From assembly GCA_900770225.1 (NCBI GenBank), contig CAAGJU010000221.1:1-12014 (forward strand): a stretch of 12,014 nucleotides of DNA, written 5' to 3'. The stretch comes from Lachnospiraceae bacterium (GTDB taxonomy: Bacteria > Bacillota > Clostridia > Lachnospirales > Lachnospiraceae). Of the stretch, positions 7,358-12,014 are shown one piece after another. Made by a program: the position numbers and the translations under genes. Below the pieces are notes generated by a model. That model ran no database searches. It was given only the letters and a program-made list of their open reading frames with translations, and was not told the DNA's origin. Each line of letters begins with the position of its first letter. Within the stretch, counting starts at the first letter, position 1.

Positions 7358-7418
7358 AGAAGCCTTAGGCTAAGTCTTCTCATACCTCTAAAATATTTTT
7401 AATAATTCATTAATTCAA
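7358..7418 (-). promoter_or_regulatory. Promoter and 23-bp operator-like dyad of the cold-shock/TPR gene
   Basis: On the minus strand, TTGAAT (7413-7418) and TATTTT (7390-7395) are 17 nt apart in an AT-rich stretch, with a predicted start near 7383. Directly after it, 7358-7380 is a dyad of nested half-sites AGAAG-n-CTTAG-n-CTAAG-n-CTTCT; 10 of 11 symmetric base pairs match. The position just downstream of the start suits a repressor operator, and as RNA it could also form a 5' hairpin. No regulator can be assigned. Confidence 0.55.
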
Positions 7419-7450
7419 CAAACATCCGTTTAAATCCTGCCTGAATCAGA

Positions 7451-7492
7451 CAAGACCCTTCACGACATTCTATGAAGGGTCTTGCGTTTTTT
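7451..7492 (+). terminator. Strong hairpin with plus-strand T-tract downstream of the DUF1848 gene
   Basis: Arms CAAGACCCTTCA (7451-7462) and TGAAGGGTCTTG (7473-7484) pair perfectly over 12 bp around a 10-nt loop. On the plus strand six T follow (7487-7492). Both flanking genes run on the minus strand, and there the hairpin is followed only by TCTGATT. It probably ends the DUF1848 unit imperfectly on the minus strand and blocks antisense transcription on the plus strand. Confidence 0.65.
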
Positions 7493-7495
7493 GCA

Positions 7496-8449
7496 TCAAA
7501 ACAAAGAATCCATTTGGTTCTCTGGTGCTGGCTGGACTTTCAGGTGTGTGACTTTGCGTTCCGTAATCGTCTCATCGCCGCGCAGGGTGCCCGAGAGAAT
7601 GGTGGCGTCCGGGTGATGGTCGGCGAATCTGGCTTCGGCCATCCTGCCATTGGTATTGGCATAGCAATAGCGGCAGCGATGCAGGCAGGTATCGTACTGG
7701 CCGATATCGACGCTCTGCATGCAATGACAGACGTCACGCTGTGTCGGGTCTTTTTTGACGGCGATGGGCGCGCCGATGACGCGCTCAATACGGTCTTTAT
7801 CGATGCAGGCGCCATGCTCAATGCCATAGGCCGCAAGATCAATCTCCTCCGAACACGACTGCAGCGTGACACCGGACCCTTCGGCGAGCCGCGCGAAGCC
7901 TTCGGCGAGCATGTTCATCTCGGGGATGCCGAGAGGCCGCAGTGAGAGCGGCTTCGTATTGCGCTCCGTCTTGCGGTAAAGGTCGAGGAAGCTGATGACG
8001 CAGCGGTCAGTATACGGCGCGAGCGCTTCGAGCAGAGAGGCAAAATCGTGCAGGTGCTGACCGATAGTATAGCGACCATTGAGCAGGATGGGATCGTAGC
8101 GCCAGACCAGGCGCGTTTTGCCAAGTCGTCGTGCCATCTGCTGGAAAGTACGAATGACCTCCCGCTTGTCTGGAAGCCCTGGCTCGACATCGTGGCCGTA
8201 CGGAGTAATCGTGAATTGGAAATAAAACGAGTACATCGCCTCGAGCTCATCAAGGTATGGCAACAGCGGCGCGGCATTCTTCGTCCAGAACACGATGCAG
8301 TCAACATCCTCCGGTCGCAGTGAGATGCGGCTGACCTGCTTGCGGTTAAAGGGATTGACCGCATCGACAAAACCTGCACGAATGCGGTTCATGAACCACG
8401 GCGCATAAAAAGCTGGAATATCCGTCCGGCGGCTGGCACTGATGATCAT
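7496..8449 (-). CDS. DUF1848 family protein with CX3CX2C motif
   Basis: A 317-residue protein. ATG at 8447-8449 has GAGAGGAGAG upstream; the open frame reaches 8506 but the preceding gene ends at 8467. The start MIISASRRTDIPAFYAPWF and the segment CIVFWTKNAAPLLPYLDEL (51-69) are typical of DUF1848. The C-terminal part holds C241, C243 and the cluster C255-LHR-C259-RY-C262, a CX3CX2C arrangement as in radical SAM iron-sulfur sites, though placed unusually late in the chain. The family has no firmly known reaction; radical-SAM-like or iron-sulfur chemistry is an inference. It follows the methyltransferase-like gene after 17 nt and is likely co-transcribed with it. Nothing ties it directly to the defence cluster. 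Confidence 0.85.
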   Translation of the reverse strand: MIISASRRTDIPAFYAPWFMNRIRAGFVDAVNPFNRKQVSRISLRPEDVDCIVFWTKNAAPLLPYLDELEAMYSFYFQFTITPYGHDVEPGLPDKREVIRTFQQMARRLGKTRLVWRYDPILLNGRYTIGQHLHDFASLLEALAPYTDRCVISFLDLYRKTERNTKPLSLRPLGIPEMNMLAEGFARLAEGSGVTLQSCSEEIDLAAYGIEHGACIDKDRIERVIGAPIAVKKDPTQRDVCHCMQSVDIGQYDTCLHRCRYCYANTNGRMAEARFADHHPDATILSGTLRGDETITERKVTHLKVQPAPENQMDSLF

Positions 8450-8466
8450 ATCGTTTTTCTCTCCTC

Positions 8467-9399
8467 TCACTCTTTCTGCAGGACAAGATAGTAGTATTTT
8501 GTCCATTTTTTCGGTACGAAGCCATCATCTCCGCGGAAAATCTTGGCCTGCACTTCTGCTGGCATCTCGTAGGGGCAGCGGCTCCAAACCGGTTTGCCAC
8601 CTTTGCAGAGGTTGGTGCCGATAACGGATACCGGCAGATTCCCGTCCCCCTGCACACGGGCGGCCAATTCGCTCATGATGGTCCTGCTGCTCGCATATTT
8701 CAGATCAAGGATGACGAAGATTGCACCACGCTTGGCTTTCTCCAAAGTCGCATGCATCTTGTCAAGGAATGTCTCCGTTGCGGAGCGTTCAACATGGCTC
8801 AGGTAGTTTTGCAGGAAATAGATATCGGCTTGCTCGTGGATGCGCTGGCGGCAGGAGCCGCCATGCGGGCACCGTGTACACGGCACGAGATTGTTGCAAT
8901 GATAGATGAACCGTCCTTCATCCCCACGGTGAACCAGTCCGTCCTCCTTGCAGAGCTGCCAGCTGATCTGCTGCTGAGGCTGCCAGCCACTCTCCCAGTC
9001 GAGGATGGTAATATTGGCTCTGCCGTGCAGGCGCGCGTCCTTCAGCGCCTTGAGCGTACCATACAATTCCGGGCACGGGCCACCAGCGAAAAAGGCCATA
9101 TTGAGGATGGGATAGAACGCCTGCCGTTCTCGCAAAGCTGGGATAACATAATGGCGAACAATCTGAAAGGCCGGTTCGACGTAGTACGGATAGTAGGCGA
9201 GCATGTACGCCTTGCGATTCTCGGCGGTGTGGTAGCGGTTTGCGCAGGCTTGCTGACCAGCCTGCAGCAGATAACCTCTGCGCAGCGACTGCACAGCTTC
9301 GCGCACGCGGATGACATCGCCCTCTCCAAGGCAGTGATTCATTGCAAGCGCCGGCCCATACGTTTTTTCAAAGACACGCTGATATAAATTACGTTCCAT
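8467..9399 (-). CDS. Methyltransferase-like Rossmann protein with a cysteine cluster
   Basis: A 310-residue protein. ATG at 9397-9399 has AAAGGGGAG upstream; a GTG-started extension to 9447 is less likely. Residues 97-116 read as strand plus glycine loop (PILNMAFFAGGPCPELYG, motif I of class I SAM methyltransferases), NITILDWESG (129-138) as strand 2 with its acidic end, ADIYFLQNYLSHV (191-203) as motif IV and GAIFVILDLKY (225-235) as a later strand. Between them C168-x5-C174-x2-C177-x5-C183 suggests bound zinc or iron-sulfur. Substrate is unknown. The pairing with a DUF1848 gene implies a shared modification or metal-dependent process. Confidence 0.7.
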   Translation of the reverse strand: MERNLYQRVFEKTYGPALAMNHCLGEGDVIRVREAVQSLRRGYLLQAGQQACANRYHTAENRKAYMLAYYPYYVEPAFQIVRHYVIPALRERQAFYPILNMAFFAGGPCPELYGTLKALKDARLHGRANITILDWESGWQPQQQISWQLCKEDGLVHRGDEGRFIYHCNNLVPCTRCPHGGSCRQRIHEQADIYFLQNYLSHVERSATETFLDKMHATLEKAKRGAIFVILDLKYASSRTIMSELAARVQGDGNLPVSVIGTNLCKGGKPVWSRCPYEMPAEVQAKIFRGDDGFVPKKWTKYYYLVLQKE

Positions 9400-9406
9400 G
9401 AAGCAG

Positions 9407-9471
9407 CTCCCCTTTCCTTCTTTTGTTCTCCTCTGCTCGGTTAACACGTTTATTTTAGGAGAAAAGGGGAG
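9407..9471 (-). promoter_or_regulatory. Inverted repeat that could mask the ribosome site of the methyltransferase-like gene
   Basis: On the minus strand, CTCCCCTTTTCT (9460-9471) can pair with AGGAAAGGGGAG (9407-9418), 12 pairs including one G-U. The second arm holds the ribosome site of the gene starting at 9399. The fold matters only if the transcript starts upstream of 9471. A TTGACA (9480-9485) and a TAAAAT (9452-9457) are present but 22 nt apart, too far for a normal promoter, so the start site is unclear. Confidence 0.35.
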
Positions 9472-9547
9472 TTCTTTTGTGTCAAAAAAACTGTGAAGTT
9501 TTGCAGGATCAGGGCGGAATCCAGATGCAGGCAGGATGGTGCTCCGG

Positions 9548-9576
9548 TTGAAATCGTCCTATCTCTAAGATATACT
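9548..9576 (+). promoter_or_regulatory. Sigma-70 promoter of the WYL regulator pair
   Basis: TTGAAA (9548-9553) and TATACT (9571-9576) are 17 nt apart, with predicted start near 9583 and about 45 nt of untranslated leader to the ATG at 9628. The rest of the 228-nt gap between the divergent genes holds no convincing gene. Confidence 0.75.
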
Positions 9577-9627
9577 ATGTAAAATAGAAGGAATGTGCGA
9601 TGAAAAGGAACAGGAAGGTGACACGCT

Positions 9628-10914
9628 ATGGCGGGCAAAAAAAGCCGTGGATGGAACAAGTACATTGCGGACTATGACAAGCTGCGGATGTTCCTGCGCT
9701 ATATCTCATATGGCTGCTACCACAAGCAGTACCTCGCGCATCATCTTGGACAGAGCGTGCGCAGCTATGAGGACAATTGGGCACGGGTTCGCGTCTTCCT
9801 GCCGGAAGACCGGCTGCAGGCCGTGCGGCAGGGACATCGTGAGATTCACAGTCTCAAAGGGGATACATATCACAGTGCGTTCAATGACCTTGCGCGGACG
9901 TATGCCATCAAGTCCCTGACGGCTTCGGCAGCCTTCACGATTCTCTGCCTGCTGCAGGTATTCTCAGACCACGCAGTGAATGAAAAAGATGCATCGTTCT
10001 TGGATGAAACGACGCTGCTGCAGTATGAACTCGTGCCAACAGACCGGCCCTTTCCCGCCCAAATTGAGGATATCAGCCGGAGTACGCTGCACCGTTATCT
10101 GAGCGATCTGACGGCACAAGGTTTGCTGGAACGCCGCGAGGAGAGCGGGCGCTACAGCTACCGTCTTGCACCGGACATCCTTGCCGGACTCAGCACAAAG
10201 GAAATCTCGACACTGCTTGCAGCCATCGCGTTTTACCGCAATATCTCATTGCTCGGTATGCCAGGCTACTTTCTCGAGCAGAGTCTGCGTACACAGTACC
10301 CGGATGATTCCTGCGGCGAGATTCCCTGTCAGTTCAAGCACATGACGATCACGCGCATCCTTGACGACGATGTGCTCTACTGCCTTGCCTGCTGCATCGT
10401 ACAACATCGCGCCGTGCATTTCACGTACCGCAGCAAGAACGTTTCTGCTATCCCGTTGCGTCTCGTGACAGACTTCGAGGCAGGGCGCCAATACCTGATG
10501 GCTATACGCAAGCGCCGCACCATTTCCCGCAACTTCACAATTGCGCAGCTGTACCGCATCGATCTCATGCAAGAAGTCCGCCCCGCGCGTACTGTCCGGA
10601 AACAGCCGGCCATCACGCCGCCGGAACGCCATGCGCTGCAGCTTGCCTTCCACTACGATGCCGCACGCGAACGTGACCATCTCATCTACCGCATCCGGGA
10701 ACACGAGCCCGAAGCTGCCATCTATGATGCCGGCAACGGCACGCTGCACGTCACCCTTGAAGTCGTCGACGAGCTCAAGCTCATGCCCTGGCTCCGCACC
10801 TTCTACCCCTTCGTACGCGTTGAGCAGGATGGTCCCGCACATTTATCCGAGCGCATGAAGCGCGATATTGAGGAGGCTCTTGATCACTATGGCATACGCC
10901 CCACTCTTCCATGA
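9628..10914 (+). CDS. WYL-domain transcriptional regulator, first of a pair
   Basis: A 428-residue protein starting at an ATG with AGGAAGGTG 7 nt upstream. About residues 98-182 form a winged helix, with ISRSTLHRYLSDLTAQGLLER (149-169) as the recognition region and wing. Residues 245-320 are a WYL domain: FTYRSKNVSAIPLRLVTD (265-282), then GRQYLMAIRKR (286-296), matching the family's G-x-W/R-Y-L core, and a closing YRIDLM strand. The C-terminal part (320-428) matches the WCX extension. WYL domains are thought to sense nucleic acid or nucleotide ligands and control transcription, commonly at CRISPR and other phage-defence loci. It overlaps the second WYL gene by 26 nt, so the two products probably act together. 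Confidence 0.88.
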   Translation: MAGKKSRGWNKYIADYDKLRMFLRYISYGCYHKQYLAHHLGQSVRSYEDNWARVRVFLPEDRLQAVRQGHREIHSLKGDTYHSAFNDLARTYAIKSLTASAAFTILCLLQVFSDHAVNEKDASFLDETTLLQYELVPTDRPFPAQIEDISRSTLHRYLSDLTAQGLLERREESGRYSYRLAPDILAGLSTKEISTLLAAIAFYRNISLLGMPGYFLEQSLRTQYPDDSCGEIPCQFKHMTITRILDDDVLYCLACCIVQHRAVHFTYRSKNVSAIPLRLVTDFEAGRQYLMAIRKRRTISRNFTIAQLYRIDLMQEVRPARTVRKQPAITPPERHALQLAFHYDAARERDHLIYRIREHEPEAAIYDAGNGTLHVTLEVVDELKLMPWLRTFYPFVRVEQDGPAHLSERMKRDIEEALDHYGIRPTLP

Positions 10915-11848
10915 AATCCATTCTGAGTTCTTCCAGGCTCTTTGCCACATCATCAACGCGATTGCGAAGGGAAAACACATGACGCGTGCAGATATCCTTC
11001 AGCAGCTGCCGAATCTTGACTGGAGCGGCCAGGAGCGGGCCAATGAACTCATCGATACCATCTTTCTCTTTCATCCCGATGGCCATGCCTGCCTGTTCCT
11101 TGACAAACCAATTGCACCGCGCGCAACGACAGCAGAGCTCATCTGGCTTCGCACCATGCTCGATGATCAAGAAGCCGCTTTTCTGCTGCCGTCACCGCTT
11201 CGCGAGAAACTGCAGACAAAGCTTGCCAATGTGCCGAGCTGGCCACTCGGCAAAATTTGGCAGACCGTGCAGGAACAGGGAGATGACCACACAGCCCTGC
11301 AGCAGTACCTCGCCGTCATCTGGCAGGCTTTGCGTGAGAACCGGCAGATTATCTGCAGCAGCCGTGATGCGAAAGGTCAGCTGCATGAAGGAGTCTGTTC
11401 CCCCTGCCGTCTCGAATACGATGCAGCAGCCAACCGCTTTTATCTGATTGTCTGGCTGCCCAAAGAGGCTCGTGCGAGCAAAATGCGCGTCGCAAACATC
11501 GAATCCATCCGATGCCTCGACACGCCTATCGCCGCGGGGACCAAAGAAGCATTCCAGTCCTTCCTCGCCAGCCGCCGTCAGAGCGTAAAGCTGCGCATCG
11601 AGCGTCAGAATAATGCCGTCGAGCGCAGCTTCATGATGTTCGCCAGCTATGACAAAGAAGCCAGTTACGATGAAGAAACGGATACCTATACCATCCGGCT
11701 CTATTATTACGATTTCGACCGACACGAGATCCTGCAGCAGATCCTCTCCCTCGGCAGCGCCGCCACCGTCCTTGAACCAGACGATATGCGCGAGTCCATC
11801 ATCAAACGCCTGCAGGCAGCATGGCAATACATTCAGCAAGAGCCATGA
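10889..11848 (+). CDS. WYL-domain protein, second of a pair
   Basis: A 319-residue protein. AGGAGG at 10871-10876 lies 12 nt before the chosen ATG, a long spacing; TTG at 10880-10882 in the same frame is an alternative start. The N-terminal 1-75 is helical and winged-helix-like (KHMTRADILQQLPNL, 29-43). Residues 145-212 form a WYL domain (QIICSSRDAKGQLHEGVC, 153-170; SPCRLEYDAAANRFYLIVWL, 171-190; MRVANIESIRCL, 199-210). Residues 230-315 fit the WCX domain. The core WYL residues are degenerate (FYLIVWL), so ligand sensing may differ from the first protein. Its start lies inside the end of the first WYL gene. The following 100 nt (11849-11948) show no gene and no clear terminator. Confidence 0.82.
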   Translation: MAYAPLFHEIHSEFFQALCHIINAIAKGKHMTRADILQQLPNLDWSGQERANELIDTIFLFHPDGHACLFLDKPIAPRATTAELIWLRTMLDDQEAAFLLPSPLREKLQTKLANVPSWPLGKIWQTVQEQGDDHTALQQYLAVIWQALRENRQIICSSRDAKGQLHEGVCSPCRLEYDAAANRFYLIVWLPKEARASKMRVANIESIRCLDTPIAAGTKEAFQSFLASRRQSVKLRIERQNNAVERSFMMFASYDKEASYDEETDTYTIRLYYYDFDRHEILQQILSLGSAATVLEPDDMRESIIKRLQAAWQYIQQEP

Positions 11849-11948
11849 CTCCCCCGCTTCTCTTCACGTTGTGAACTGGGCGATGGTCCGGAACCAATTT
11901 GCGCATGAATGATAGGATGTCATAGCTCATGCAACAATATGATGTTTC

Positions 11949-12014
11949 CTAGTGAACGTCCCCCCGCCTATAGAGGCGGGAGCTTCCTGTTTCAACGAGA
12001 ACAGCACCTCTGAC
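11949..12014 (-). CDS. tnpB: C-terminal end of an IS200/IS605-family TnpB (partial, runs off the right edge)
   Basis: The minus strand from the right edge reads VRGAVLVETGSSRLYRRGDV then H and a TAG stop at 11949-11951. The V-E-(T/A)-G-S-x-R-L tail followed by R-x-G-x-V-H is the usual C-terminus of TnpB proteins encoded at IS200/IS605 right ends, where coding sequence and omega RNA overlap. TnpB is an RNA-guided nuclease, ancestral to Cas12, that favours retention of its transposon. Only 21 codons are visible, so intactness cannot be judged. Confidence 0.8.
   Translation of the reverse strand, partial: VRGAVLVETGSSRLYRRGDVH
11952..12014 (-). mobile_element. Right end of an IS200/IS605-type element with terminal hairpin
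   Basis: CCCGCCT (11963-11969) and AGGCGGG (11974-11980) form a 7-bp hairpin with loop ATAG inside the end of tnpB. On the minus strand it is followed by GGGGACGTTCAC. Subterminal hairpins near the tnpB stop are the substrate of TnpA and the scaffold of omega RNA in this family. The element border is probably near TTCAC (11952-11956), inferred by analogy. The body of the element lies right of the window. Confidence 0.7.

Noticed and set aside
7472..7945. Plus-strand open frame of 157 codons opposite the DUF1848 gene
   Set aside because: It starts inside the right arm of the hairpin and lies antisense to a recognised family.
9487..9502. AAAACT-GTGA-AGTTTT hairpin in the divergent intergenic region
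   Set aside because: Short and AT-rich; no gene ends here for it to terminate.
9593..9919. Plus-strand open frame overlapping the start of the first WYL gene; also a 23-codon frame from 9601
   Set aside because: Out of frame with the WYL gene and rich in arginine/serine, typical of a shifted reading. A leader peptide cannot be excluded but nothing supports it.
10246..10842. Minus-strand open frame of 198 codons across the first WYL gene, and a similar one at 11192-11839
   Set aside because: Antisense shadows of well-supported WYL genes in a GC-richer stretch, with no family resemblance.
11989..12002. Resemblance of GTTTCAACGAGAAC near the right end to the CRISPR repeat at the left end
   Set aside because: The match is short and gapped, lies within tnpB codons and lacks the repeat hairpin.

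Overview
The window looks like a chromosomal accessory (defence) region of a Gram-positive-type anaerobe. The protein families and mid-range base composition remind me of the Negativicutes (Selenomonas/Megamonas/Mitsuokella-like), but there is no rRNA or marker gene here, so that assignment is only a guess. Most genes are on the minus strand, and only the two WYL regulators on the right run on the plus strand.

Left end (1-337). Read on the minus strand, positions 5-41 look like one CRISPR repeat. It ends in ATTGAAAC and has a perfect 6-bp internal hairpin. It would be the leader-proximal repeat of an array running off the left edge. A near-consensus sigma-70 promoter (TTGACA, 17 nt, TATACT) at 261-289 points into it through a leader of about 210 nt with several hairpins. 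The -35 box of this promoter shares bases with the T-tract of the intrinsic terminator that ends the adjacent gene cluster.

Minus-strand cluster (338-7325), in transcription order: (i) a TPR/helical protein with a C-terminal cold-shock-like OB domain; (ii) AbiEi, a winged-helix antitoxin/repressor; (iii) AbiEii, a nucleotidyltransferase toxin; (iv) a CARF-like protein (TM1812/Csx1-Csm6 style) with a C-terminal HEPN-type Rx4H motif; (v) a protein with a DUF3800-like, RNase-H-fold N-terminus and a long helical-repeat C-terminus. Genes ii-iii overlap by 4 nt and genes iv-v are 1 nt apart. An 18-bp perfect inverted repeat with a promoter inside it precedes abiEi. A 23-bp near-perfect dyad precedes the cold-shock/TPR gene. 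The simplest reading is a CRISPR-linked, cyclic-oligonucleotide-responsive effector module (iv and v) joined to an abortive-infection toxin-antitoxin pair. No cas interference or adaptation gene is in the window.

Centre (7496-9399). A two-gene minus-strand unit encodes a methyltransferase-like Rossmann protein with a cysteine cluster, then a DUF1848 protein with a CX3CX2C motif. It is separated from the defence cluster by a strong hairpin.

Right part (9548-11848). A good plus-strand promoter drives two overlapping WYL-domain regulator genes. WYL proteins often control defence loci, but no target is proven here.

Right edge (11949-12014). The last 21 codons of a tnpB gene (IS200/IS605 family) enter from the right on the minus strand and carry the right-end hairpin, so an insertion sequence borders the region.
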